Below, one piece after another: positions 47,930 through 59,274 of a DNA stretch of 64,000 nucleotides. Position numbers and translations under genes: made by a program. The stretch covers positions 62,001-126,000 of the forward strand of contig CAJNOJ010000087.1 of NCBI GenBank assembly GCA_905250025.1, written 5' to 3'. The notes beneath the pieces were generated by a model, which saw only the letters and a list, made by a program, of their open reading frames with translations, was not told the origin of the DNA and made no database searches. Position 1 is the first letter of the stretch; each line of letters begins with the position of its first letter. Source of the stretch: Adineta ricciae. Taxonomy: Eukaryota > Rotifera > Eurotatoria > Adinetida > Adinetidae.

Positions 47930-49248
47930 TTAACGACTAATAGTAGATAGAACAGAGTCAACGCTTGTTCGATTCGGTCGAGAACGATCTTGTGCTGCTG
48001 AGCTATTCTTATTCGTACAAATATACAATAGACCACCACCACAAAAACAAAAAATAATAACTATAACGATGATTACAATGGCAACAACAGCCACTGGAAT
48101 ATAAAATTTCTCCCACATATATACATTGATATAATCTAAACATTAACTTACAAACAATGTACAAGATAGTATTATCATCGGCGGCTGCTTGGGGTTTCGA
48201 TTCCGATGGTGCCGTAACTATTTCTATAACAGAAAATTTGTAAATCCCATCCTCTTTCTGAGATTTTTATATTCAAAGAATTTTGTACGTATTTCTGGCC
48301 GTTGTGGTTGAGGGGGTGGCTGTTCTAGTGAAACATATTTGAAAGTTTCATGCGGGATAGTTCTACGTATAGCATACGGTTCGAACCGAATAAGCTTCCA
48401 ACAAGATTAAGAGCAGGTCCAATTAGTGCTGCCCATGCTCGTCCTAGAGTTGTTTCATTGTGCACTACAACTGGATCAGCTAACTCTAAATTAGACGAAT
48501 GAAATCAGTTTCTATTTACGAAATAAAACTAACTTTCACAAATATAAGGTAAGCTTTCGTTACAGTTAGCGTGGTTCAAGCAAAACGAGGCAATACTATT
48601 GTTTGTCGATGATAGACGCGTAAGGCGCATACATTTCTGTCGTGGAGATGCGTCGTGTTCAGACTGCGGATCACACCACCATTCATAAATATTTCTGTTC
48701 AAAACATCTATGTCGCATGGTCGTTTGACGAAAACTTAACTACGCAACTTACTACCCGTAGAGTCAATCCAAACACCATTACTTAAAAACTCGATCAATG
48801 CTCTACCACCTCTTCTGTTCACTAAATCTTTCATTTCATTCTCGAACTGTACAAATCCTTCAGCATCAGCTATTTTCAATAGTTCAGCCGATTGTGTCGA
48901 ACAGATATTTCTTGCTTCTTCATGCATCACTCCATCTGGTGATGGTGCAACAAACAACACACACTTTTCTTCTTTCCACTCCGTCCATCCAGATGGACAA
49001 CTCAGACAGCTGTTTTGTCTGGAACTCCAGAATGATGTGTCTGTCGGACACATGCATTGACTTTCATTGGAACAAACCAATGGCTGTTGACAAATAAAAT
49101 CATGTGAACAAAAATCACCGAATGAGACTAGAACGGCTTGTAATGCACATGTATAGATAGTTTCGATGAAATGAAACTAACCTGATAAAGCAGATGAGAC
49201 GAACACAATGAATAGAACGAAGGCGAACTCAAGACGAGACCGCAACAT
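47930..49248 (-). CDS. C-type-lectin-like single-pass membrane protein B
   Basis: Starts at ATG 49248 with a signal peptide (MLRSRLEFAFVLFIVFVSSA). The cysteine-rich module is DFICQQPLVCSNESQCMCPT, TDTSFWSSRQNSCLSCPSGW. The CTLD follows: EEKCVLFVAPSPDGVMHEEA, RNICSTQSAELLKIADAEGF, NGVWIDSTGS, YEWWCDPQSE, FCLNHANCNESLPYICE. A stalk, a transmembrane segment (VAVVAIVIIVIVIIFCFCGGG) and a Ser-rich tail end at 47930. Its first 540 bp are almost identical, introns included, to those of gene C at 49422-50776, while the later exons differ. Confidence 0.75.
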
Positions 49249-49421
49249 AGAATACAACAATCTATTTACAACTTAGAATAGTAGATTTTCATTGTTACTA
49301 TACAGTTTATTTGTGCGAACTTTTTTCATTTTAGTCATCCTCGAATAGTTCTTTATTGATAAAAAATACAACAAAACGTCTGGATATTCGATTGAGCAAG
49401 TTTTTTGTCAAAAGACACTTC

Positions 49422-50776
49422 TCAGTATGTCCCGTCACTGGCAGTTGAGTCGAGACTAGTCCGACCACGTCGTTGTCGAGAAGGCGATGGTTTCACCGGC
49501 GGGTTCGATGATCGGTCATTTTTCCAAAGAAGAAAGCCACCCCCACAACAACAGCAGCAGAACAATATCAGTATTAGTATAGTTACAACAACCACAGCTA
49601 GTATCGACATTATATTAGCGGTCTATGAGCAGAGAAACACCTACCAATGATAATGATAATCGTACCGTTTGATTTAGAGCTTTCTGTTAAACATCTACAG
49701 AGTCACATTTTAGCTGATATACCAGAAGAACTTACGTGGTAAGATTTGCTGTGTTGGATTAGTCACATCTAAAGATGGAAATATGTTTTTTCCGTATCAT
49801 TCTCTCGTAGATCTTTTTACATATGAGTTGTGGTGCTTGAGTTGGTGCTGGTGTAGCTGCTACGAGTTGATAAGACACAAGCTCAGTTGAAAATGTACTT
49901 TTAATATACTTACGAGTGGGAAACAACAAATTACTAACTAAACCACCGATTACATCAAAAATTCTTTCTTGATGCTTTTCATGAGTATGTTCACGATCTA
50001 CGTGCGCTGATTCTGCAAAATACTAATGTAAAAGGACAGATGCAATCGTGACGTGTACAATGCATGACTGACTCGTGCAGATATATGACAGTTTTCTATC
50101 ACATTGTACACGACCTAGACAAATTGATGTATCGTTCTTCATGCCGGTTGGCCGCCTTCTGGTAAATGTACAAGTGTCCCATATTACTATCTCACTTGAA
50201 TTACACCATTCATATGGAATTGTTTCAGACGTATCTACATTCTACAGTAGACCAGTAAAAATATCAATTTCGCAACCTACTACTCGTAGAGTCAATCCAA
50301 ACACCATTACTTAAAAACTCGATCAATGCTCTACCACCTCTTCTGTTCACTAAATCTTTCATTTCATTCTCGAACTCTACAAATCCTTCAGCATCAGCTA
50401 TTTTCAATAGTTCAGCCGATTGTGTCGAACAGATATTTCTTGCTTCTTCATGCATCACTCCATCTGGTGATGGTGCAACAAACAACACACACTTTTCTTC
50501 TTTCCACTCCGTCCATCCAGATGGACAACTCAGACAGCTGTTTTGTCTGGAACTCCAGAATGATGTGTCTGTTGGACACATGCATTGACTGTCATTGGAA
50601 CAAACCAATGGCTGTTGACAAATAAAATCATGTGAACAAAAATCACCGAATGAGACTAGAACGGCTTGTAGTGCACATGTAGAGATAGTTTCGATGAAAT
50701 GAAACTAACCTGATAAAGCAGATGAGACGAACACAATGAATAGAACGAAGGCGAACTCAAGACGAGACCGCAACAT
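49422..50776 (-). CDS. C-type-lectin-like single-pass membrane protein C
   Basis: Starts at ATG 50776. Exons 1-2 duplicate those of gene B almost base for base (signal peptide, cysteine module, first half of the CTLD). The next exon (about 50240-50060) is unrelated in sequence but still finishes a CTLD: TSETIPYEWCNSSEIVIWDT, then ICLGRVQCDRKLSYIC. A Pro/Thr-rich stalk, a transmembrane segment (SILAVVVVTILILILFCCCCC) and a tail rich in Arg/Ser end at 49422. Membrane-proximal cysteines and the tail suggest palmitoylation, as an inference. Ligand unknown. The junction ACGAGTA/GTAGGT used after the duplicated exon is the least certain point. Confidence 0.68.
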
Positions 50777-50842
50777 AGAATACAACAATCTATTTACAAT
50801 TTAGAATAACTATTGAAAGAATTGCGCTCAAAATCTTCCACG

Positions 50843-52544
50843 ATGTTCACATGTAAAACAAACACGTGTTTTTCAAATCGAACCATGATTCATCATCCTT
50901 TATTCTTTTCTTCAGTTATCTGTTTGTTCGTTTGTATATCCTTATTCAATTCTAACATGTTATCGTTGTCCAGTAGCCAAAATGAACCATCGGCACTTTT
51001 ATCAAATGCTCGTGAAACTATTGCGACATTGATTCAACGACCAAGTACGGTCACAACGTCAAATGCTTTCGAAGAATTCTCAATCTTAGATCATTTAATT
51101 GATGTTAGCAATGATGTCGAGCGTTTCGAGGATGGCGAAAGCCGTAAATTTTTGAATATCGCTCAGCTGATCACTGCTTCCACGTGTATTTATTCGCGTC
51201 GTGTGGATGCGCTTTATAAATTGATCAATACATTTCAATCGTCAACATCGGAAAATCAATCTGAAGAGAATCATTCCGACAATGATGAACAATCTGAACC
51301 TGTTCCTGTTCTTGAACAAGAGAAATCTTCACTACAAAAAGCTCTGCAAGAAAAAAAGAGAAAATCGAAAGAAGATAAACGGTCATTTATTTGTACTGAT
51401 CTGAATAGGATTAATTTTAATTCATCGAAACCGTTCTTTCTCGATCGAACAGCTCTGTTTGATCTGAAGCTTTTTCAAAAATATGTACCAATTGGTAACA
51501 AACAGTTTTGGATAAACGATAATCAACCAATGATTTTCAATTTGCTCTTTGACCATGAATTACACGAAGTTAAAAACGAACCACAAGATAATTACTATCT
51601 TCAGCACACATCTCAACAATCTGAACGATTAGCTGATGCATTGAATAACATACCAGCTGTTGATGTCAATGACATTCCACTACCGATATCTGACGATAAT
51701 GACAATCACAATCCATCGTGGAACAACGAAGAAACGTTTATTGATCAGGTGATTACAAAGAAAAAAGTTAACCGAAATCGAACGAAGAAAGTTGAACACG
51801 ACATTGATTTGAATATATTTCGTCAAGGTCTCAGTCATGAACAACAAGCACTTTTCCGTTGTCAAAAAATGAAACCCATAACGAATAAAGTCAAGATTGA
51901 ACGAGAAGACTTTTTCGCGAAAAAGTTCAATCGATTACATTTCCATGGGTTAATTAAAGGTCAGTATGATCTAAAAACAAACCGTATTTACTTCTACTTT
52001 CTTAGATATCCCATCATCAATCATTTCGATTATTATTTATCCGACAATAACAGTTCAACATTTGACAATTCGAGAACGATATTTGACGAAGATCGATCAA
52101 ACTTCATATCGAACAGTTCGTTCACCTCCAATACCCATAACCAAGGTTCTGGATGATAATGCTCAAGTTCCATTATCACCCTTAGGATCTTTTTCTCATG
52201 AGATGAATGATGATGAAGGAATTCAAGAAGATTTTGACATTCGTCTTCAAACTGATATGGAACAATTTCTCGATGCTGCCATTTGTCAATCGAACGAAGA
52301 ACAAGAACATAATAAGATCTTTCTCGAACTTCGTTCTAATATCACTTGGTATATGAATCAACATAACGCGAACAAAACGATCGACGCTTACGAGTTAATT
52401 GAAACATTGGATGAAAAGTATTCGCTACCACTGATCTTTGGTCAATTGTTACACCTATGCGGATCAACACAACGGTATCATCTTCATTCCAACACGAATG
52501 ATACCCTATTTCTCGAGACCATTGCTGTAGATAAGAGAAAATAG
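50843..52544 (+). CDS. NCAPH: Condensin subunit NCAPH (barren/kleisin)
   Basis: Two exons, 50843-51959 and 52006-52544 (47-bp intron, phase 1), about 551 residues from ATG 50843. The kleisin N-terminal region is seen at RETIATLIQRPSTVTTSNAF, then DHLIDVSNDVERFEDGESRK, ITASTCIYSRRVDALYK. The C-terminal winged helix is seen at IDAYELIETLDEKYSLPLIF, GQLLHLCGSTQRYHLHS. Acidic and charged segments lie between. The first about 50 residues are a hydrophobic stretch (FFSSVICLFVCISLFNS) that does not belong in a kleisin. The true start may be later (for example MLSLSSSQ), or an upstream exon may be lost. NCAPH bridges SMC2 and SMC4 heads in condensin I for mitotic chromosome folding. It is short compared with other NCAPH proteins (about 740). 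Confidence 0.82.
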
Positions 52545-52707
52545 TCTGTTGTTTTTTTTTTAAAGATAGATAGATTTCTTAGATAGTGTTTTTATTCTTC
52601 ATTCATCACTTGTACAATTAATCGATTTTTTTTACAGTCTTTGTTAATACGAAACTTTCGTTTTCCTTATAATCGTTTAATAAACCTAATGAAAGTGATC
52701 ATTTGTT

Positions 52708-54182
52708 TCATTCGTCTACCATACTTTCAACTGAACTAGCAAAACTTGGTCTGCCTTGAGAGACACCTCCCTGTCCGCCGCTACCATGACCAGCCGTTGC
52801 TTTCTTCTTTTTAATAATAACATATCCAGCGACAGCTCCAACAACCAAAAGAATTCCAATAATAACAAATATGATTACATTGGTATTCGAGAGAATACCA
52901 GACTTTGCGCTCAACTATGGACAGAATGATGATGAACTCGAACGAAAAATCAATGGATGAATGTGATAACTTACAGCGGACGGCGAGTCGTTATTCAGTT
53001 TCTCGTAATTTGAATCTGATGGTGGAGGCGGTGGTGGTTGTTCGAAATCGATTTCGTCAGTGCCACCATCACCGTCGTTTGTTCCCGACGATGGATCTCC
53101 ATTATCGCCTAGTAAAAAATCATCGATAAAAATTCGTTAAATATGTTGAGTTTGAACACACCATGATGAGTGGCAACGGCCAATTTCATACTAGCATCAT
53201 TCATTTCGCAAATAAATGGATATTTTTGACTGCAGTAATCATCAGACAGGCAAAGCAAATTTGTTACTCTAGGACCAAAATTATATGTTACACATTCTTC
53301 ACTTTCTGTCCCATTGGTACCTTTAGAATTAGAATTCGATAGCGCATCTGCTCTTACGGGTCTCTTACCATTTTTATTTTCTCTGCTCGGTTGCTTGCCT
53401 AATGTGTAACCGGCATGTCTAGTTGGATCACACCATTCTGAACTTGTTAACTCTAATTTCATTCCACTTGGATCCATCCATTTTGTAGTAAACGCTATAA
53501 TTTTACAAGAAAGAACAGTCAGCATCCGACTTCTAATTCAATAAAACATTCATTTACGATTTAATGAAGTAACAATTGCTCCTGACCATGCAATATAAGA
53601 ATTTTTGAGTGTTATACCGTATATCGTGGAGAAAAACGATGACCATACGCTCGAACTTGAAGTAATCCAACTGTACATGACGGGTCGAATAAACTGTTCG
53701 TCATGATTATCACGCCATGTAAATAGATCAGCATATTGTGCACGGCAGTGAGCTCGGGCTGCTGACCAGGTTTTCAAATCATTGAAATATTTATAACATC
53801 GATCAACTAAACATTCCGCATTTCACTCGTCTCCTGCTGAATGCAGTTCATCGTGATATTTTTACCTGTCAAACTATATTCTCTCGCACATATTGCACAC
53901 GCTTCTCCTAAACTAGATTTTCAAAGCGACAAGTTGCTCTTTAGCAGTACGTTTTACCTGTCCAAAATCGCCGCTCTCGGTCATTACAACGGCAAATAGA
54001 GTTGAGACATTTCTGATGTGCATCACAACCGCTATCACTATTACAAGATTTACCGTAAGTATTAGCTAGAGGAAAGTTTGATTAGTGATGAATAAGTGAA
54101 CCTTTAATTGGCCATTCTATTTACGTGCTTGATGTGAAAATTGAACGAGAAGTAAAAGAGGAAGTACAAGTTGCTGAAACAT
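52708..54182 (-). CDS. C-type-lectin-like single-pass membrane protein D
   Basis: Starts at ATG 54182 with a signal peptide (MFQQLVLPLLLLVQFSHQA). The cysteine module is YGKSCNSDSGCDAHQKCLNS, ICRCNDRERRFWTG. The CTLD is spread over exons near 53810-53550 (WSAARAHCRAQYADLFTWRD, WITSSSSVW) and 53525-53160 (FTTKWMDPSGMKLELTSSEW, LCLSDDYCSQKYPFICEM). An Asp/Pro-rich stalk leads to the transmembrane segment (NVIIFVIIGILLVVGAVAGY) and a Gly/Ser/Lys-rich tail ending ESMVDE. Same architecture as genes A-C but strongly diverged, so it is the older member. Surface receptor of unknown ligand. Confidence 0.75.
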
Positions 54183-54477
54183 AGTTTTAGTTAGACGAGA
54201 ACGTAGATGAACTGAATTGTTTGAACGAACAGATGATTGTTGAATATAAAAGATAAGAATGTATGAAAAGCGCGAAATAAATCATATTCCATTGTTAATC
54301 TACATTTGTAAATGTAACTATTTGAATATAAAAACAATGACTATCATTGTTGTGCAACTAGATCTCATAACTGGTATTTTCTCATTGTATTAGTGACTTT
54401 AGTCAAATATTTAGCGCTGAATTACTTATTAGTCAATATCATTTCACTCTCTAAGTTCATTAGCCAGTTGAAAAATC

Positions 54478-55457
54478 ATGATTTTCTTCCTTGTTATTCT
54501 TCTCTCGTTATCATGGTTTCTATCAATCCATGCGTTCTATGTCACAAATGCTGCGATACTCCAACAATGTCCCAAAGTAGCAGATGTTTACTTGAGCAAA
54601 TTTGATTCAAAGAAATTGAGCTGCCATAAAAACGCATTACGACACCTCACTTTTACCCTTACTTATACATGTCAAAGTAATAAATTAACATCTACTTGGG
54701 CACTGAATTCCAATGATAAGAGAACTCTCAAATGGCCAACGGATATATATGTTCGCATTGATTTAAGTAAGATTATTCTCCTGTGAGTTGTCAAAACAGT
54801 ATTTTAGAGTTAAATCGCTAGAAATGCGAAAAATATGTTTCGATATTGATAAAGATAAATAAGATATTCTTCTTTTTTTGATAGATTATAAATCTTTCGA
54901 TCTATCAAAAGAACCTGAAAAGAATCAGATCGTAAAACTTGTGGATGACACGATAACAATTAAGCCGAATGTTCAGCGATTCTCGGGATATATGTGGACG
55001 AGTTCATCTGATGCGCCGTATTGTCGTTTTAGTTTTCTAGTAGCAAAAGAGTGTTCGGGAACTGTTAAAGTTGATCGCAAGCCAATACGTATGTATTTTA
55101 TGTTATCATTCTAAACACCTTTGTTGTCTAGTGGAAGGTTTGGTCTGCTATTATGGACAGAAGACATTTCAAATGAACAATCAGAATCAAAGAGATGACT
55201 TTACTAAGCTGATCGATGACGCTATCAAATCCAGTTCAAATTCGTCATCTGCTAGTTCAGTCAATAATAATCTACAGCCATTGACGGACAACGCAAAAGA
55301 GCCTGGAGAGACGTTTTGGAAAAAGTACAAAATATTCATTTTCATCGGTGGTGGTGTTAGTCTAGTTGTGATTCTGGCTGGTGTCGTTATTTGGTATTAT
55401 CGATCGTCAAACAATAATTCTGAGCGAAGAACATCCACTACTTCAACTATCGTATAA
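54478..55457 (+). CDS. Type I membrane protein, unrecognised ectodomain
   Basis: Three exons, 54478-54766, 54885-55088 and 55132-55457 (phases 1 and 1), 272 residues. Signal peptide 1-20 (MIFFLVILLSLSWFLSIHAF). The ectodomain has cysteines in CPKVADVY, KKLSCHKN, YTCQSNK, APYCRFSF, KECSGTV and GLVCYYG, so probably three disulfides. A Ser/Asn-rich stalk follows, then a transmembrane segment (IFIFIGGGVSLVVILAGVVI) and a 20-residue Ser/Thr-rich tail. No domain is recognised and no C-type-lectin signature is present. It lies between the lectin cluster and the TDP2 paralogue and may be another surface receptor. Confidence 0.65.
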
Positions 55458-55679
55458 ACTCTTCGTCTTCTTGATCTTATTTTTCATTCCAGATATATAG
55501 AAATGTATATTCAAGATATTATCATCTTTAACGCGTAGATTCTCCTCTATAACCAGTGACCTCTGAATAGACCGTAGAGTAAAGAAGAAACGAAAACAAA
55601 GAGAACTGGAGAAAGATAGAGTGACACGCATAAGACAGACTAAACTTTTCTTCATTCATTCGAGTTCGGAAAAATAACG

Positions 55680-56987
55680 ATGACGTCGGTTCCACTAGAT
55701 CATCTTGAAACAAACGATGAAAATCTATCTGATGATGACAATGATAAATCATCATTAAGTTCTGCAAGTGATTCATCTAATGACTGTCCATTTAGTGCCG
55801 AAATCTGCACAAAACTTAGTGCAGCATTTGCCAAAGCCACAGGTATTGACATCGAAGTTGCTGTTCATTTACTCAAAGAGTATGGATGGAATATTGATCA
55901 AGCACTACGAGCAACGTATGAAGCCAAAGAACATGCTCAATCCATGGTAAATACGAAGTAAGACGACGTGTCTTATGATTTAATATCCGAGATTATCATT
56001 GAGTGTTTTAGACAAGATTGGAAGAAAACTGGAGATAAATATTTCAAAATTCTGTCTTGGAATGCTGATGCTTCAGATACCGATGAAGAGGACTTAAATG
56101 ACTTAATTCAACAAAGAATGGAAACCATGATTGAAATCTTACTTCGGTAAAGAAGAACGCTTGAAGAACTTTCGATTCGATTCGATTCGAATGGATTCGT
56201 TTAGAGAAAAGCCGGATGTGATTCTCTTACAAGAGATTGGAACATTCGCATTAACATTAATAATAACATGTCTTTCGGCATTGTATGATGATGAATCAAT
56301 TCAAACGGGTAATAGATAACGAAACTCGATAGTTTTGAAATTGTATGTGTATTTTTAGATTCATTGAATTACGTATCAATATTTACACGAAAGTCAACAA
56401 TGAAAAAAGCGAAAGTATTAGTCATTAATAATCAAAATAATTGGAATATGTTGAAAGTTGAAGTAAACTTGTCGCATTCATTCGCAAATACTGAATCTCA
56501 TTCAATTGTATAGACTGAATATAAAAATTCTATCAAGTTAGATCTATTCAATGCTATTATCGATGAAAATACATCATCATTTTGCTTCGAGCAAATCAAC
56601 CAGAGTAATACAAATCATCCTGTTCTCTGTGGTATTACAAGCAAAGTAAGTTGTTCTCTTCTCTGAACTACAATTTTAATTTTGGACAAACAGATCACGA
56701 ATGCTACTGATCATCTGGAATCCGGTAATCTGGTAGATATTTGGGAAGTGACTGACCAACAACTAGAAAAAAACTATACATACGATCCTGTCATGAATTC
56801 GAGTATCTCTAGCCGCGAAAAGCCTCGACGTTGTGATCGACTTTTCTTTCGATCAACCACATCCACAGCGGAGAAATTCAAACCCGTTCACATGGAACTC
56901 GAAGGTATCGAACATATTAAAACTTCAGACACCATCTTCCCATCCACTCATTGGGCTCTTCAAAGTTATTTCGACGTCGACATCTGA
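55680..56987 (+). CDS. Diverged TDP2-like protein, catalytic residues lost
   Basis: Six exons, 55680-55957, 56012-56146, 56205-56308, 56359-56462, 56514-56645 and 56694-56987, all in phase, 348 residues. The N-terminus is acidic/Ser-rich and then UBA-like (FAKATGIDIEVAVHLLKEYG, WNIDQALRATYE). The EEP region keeps ILSWNADASD and DVILLQEIG, so the Asn and Glu motifs are present. The third motif, GGDLNMR in the TDP2 at 25692-27006, reads CGITSK here. The last motif is FPSTHWALQS instead of CSDHW. The MTSHHESGT segment is also missing and about 20 residues are deleted. The TRYRN/TEYKN intron position matches the other TDP2. The frame is intact, so I infer an expressed non-catalytic or altered paralogue rather than dead DNA. 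Confidence 0.8.
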
Positions 56988-57408
56988 TTCAGATAATGCA
57001 TAAATGAACTGTATAACTTTTACAAGTATTCGCAAGAATAAATATAATCAACAACATTTCATCGAGCTTCCATCGATTTTATTATGTTTTTCTAACCGAA
57101 ATAATGATTCTTCTTTACCCTACGCACAGATTTTTTCATTTTCTTCTCAATTATTATCGATATTTGACATTCAAAGTTATTGCGCAAGATTATCTCGTAC
57201 TTCACCTTTTTTATTTCATATATACATATTGACGAAGGAGCGAGATTGATACCTCTAAGTCTTCCTACTCTGTTAATACGATTTTCGTATTTGTCTGTTC
57301 GAACAAATATTCTCCATATCGAGTCATTTCTATTTCATTGGAATCAATTCAACGATATGTTAGTTCTGTCCATAAATAGATAGTTTTATTGGGGAAAATA
57401 TTTACAGT
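56988..57408. other. Intergenic, convergent 3' ends
   Basis: About 420 bp between the TDP2-like stop and the stop of the minus-strand U-box gene. Presumably 3'UTRs; an AATAAA lies near 57037 in the plus orientation. Confidence 0.5.
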
Positions 57409-59274
57409 TCAGTCGGAGGAGGTACTCTGAAACATGTCTTCTGCTTGTCCCATCAAATTCTGAAATGATTTTATCAACGCGGTAAATGTCGGTCGATCTG
57501 TTGCAGTCTCGACTAAACAACTTTTGTATAAAGTTTGTCGTAATGTTAAATCTGCCTCATCGACATTTAATTCTAATGAGTACAGTTTTTGAGCAAGTAA
57601 ACCAAATCCATAAACATAGGCCTTTTCCGAATAGTTTTCCTTTAGTAAGACTTCTGGTGGGATGCGGCTGATTAAATCTTCAGTACTTTCGATCGTATCA
57701 AGTTTCACCAAGGTATTCTCGGCTGTGCCATCCAAGTGGTAGATTAGAACGCTATTGGCAGTAACATGTTGATAGGTAAATTTTTCATTCGCGAGATGTT
57801 CAAGTGCCGAGATGAGTTGGTAGAGGGTTAAATCACATGTTCTTAAAGACAGCATTTGATGGTTGTCTTTCATTACTTGCAATAGTGTTTTAGCCGGTGG
57901 GAATTCTTGGAGAAGTAAGATGCCATCATCCGGATGTTGAACTTTACCCAAGACTCGAACGACATGTGGATGTACAGGAGGTCGAGTATATAAATCACCG
58001 ATTTTTGCTGCATGATCACCAGTTAAATGAACAAGAACGATATTCGAATCAGCTGGTGACGGACTTGTTGACGTCCATTCAGCTCGATAGATTGCTTTGG
58101 TTTCGGTTTGCAAGAGTGGTGCCATTTCAGTTTTCTTCACGTGAATACCAAGTGTATATTTCGGGAGTAATTTTTGTCGTTGACATTCAGCACGAAACTC
58201 GTCGCACATTTTCTTCACAACAAAATTTGGAATAAGTTGATTTTTATCCAGTGGTTCACGCGTCGTTGGACTCGTCGTTGAACTTCGCAACCATCGTTTG
58301 ATAGCAAATTTTTCGTATGTATGACCATCGGTTGCAATAACTGGATCACCAAATAATTGTCCCGTTATTGGACAGACGAGATCTGCCGGTGGAGTAACAC
58401 CGTCGGTTGGCGATGGGCTTCGCGCGCGTGGCGGTGCACTGGGTGATGGTGATACATCATCAGAAACAGCACGACGTCGACGGCCAGACGATGTTATATG
58501 TGGAGATGCATGCCTATTTTGTGGACGATCTGTGATTCGGTGACATGAAATCTAATATATACAGGAAAAATGGTAAACAAGTCGAATGGAAAAAAGCATT
58601 ATTTTAAATGACTATCATCACCAAATCGGGGATTCAATTTAGCGATGAATTTGGGGTAAATGATAAGCTACCATTATTTTCTTCCTTATTATCTCTCAAA
58701 CATTAAGTGAAGTTCGTTTGCCTGTTTCACGTCGTAAGATATGTTAAAAGTCAAATTAAATTGATGTAATCTGATATCAACTCAAGAGGAAAAGAAATAA
58801 TTTAATTATAGAAGACACTCATATCAGCCGCATTCTTTCGTGGTGTCGATAAGAACGAATGAAGGAGTAAATCTCATAAATCCATTCGGTTTCCATACCT
58901 GATGACGGGGGAAATCAGCAATCAGAATGGATTGATGGCAAGATTCACACGGAATATATATTAAAGGTCTATACATATGAAGAAAAAAACAGTATTTGTT
59001 ATTTTCCTAATGGAGATTCATACTCATCCGCATGTATTGCTTGAAATGCATCATCATCTATATCGTCATCTTCATGAACTGTAGGTGTAGCCTAAATTCA
59101 AAGAATAAATGGGTAATTGTATATACGATACGAATGATGATTATTTACCGTGGATGTGATGCTTGGAGTATAGCCAGAGTATGATGAATGAAAACTTTGA
59201 CTGCGTCGAAAAGGTCCGGACGGTATTCGAATTCGCGAAATTTTGTAGCGAAGACTTTGCAGCGATCGTTTCAT
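57409..59274 (-). CDS. U-box/zinc-finger/pseudokinase protein
   Basis: Start placed at ATG 59274 (MKRSLQSLRYKISRIRIPSG). Successive short exons encode an acidic stretch (HEDDDIDDDAFQAIHA) and a zinc-finger-like segment (IPCESCHQSILIADFPRHQI, SCH), with spacing C-x2-C-x12-H-x3-C as in UBZ/C2HC fingers. After an Arg/Ser/Pro-rich linker comes a U-box (DLVCPITGQLFGDPVIATDG, HTYEKFAIKRWL, REPLDKNQLIPNFVVKKM). The last about 230 residues have a protein-kinase outline (PHVVRVLGKVQHPDDGILLL, SLRTCDLTLYQLISALEHLA, YSEKAYVYGFGLLAQKLYSL). The catalytic positions are not conserved: no VAIK Lys (IVLVHL), HRD replaced by QHVTANSV, DFG replaced by KLDTIE. I infer a ubiquitin ligase (U-box E3) with a pseudokinase partner-binding module, activity untested. 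I know of no named family with this order. Confidence 0.75.

Noticed and set aside
48798..49097. 99-codon plus-strand frame antisense to lectin gene B (and its twin at 50326-50625)
   Set aside because: Its preservation in both copies follows from the DNA duplication. The sense strand carries the CTLD signature and the antisense frame has none.
51950..52160. Frame change within NCAPH, looking like a frameshift
   Set aside because: A short GTCAGT..CTTAG intron (51960-52005) restores one frame that joins both conserved parts.
56500..56520. In-frame TAG in the TDP2-like gene, suggesting a pseudogene
   Set aside because: It lies at the end of a plausible 51-bp intron (56463-56513, GTAAAC..TATAG). 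Removing it keeps frame and matches the intron position in the other TDP2.
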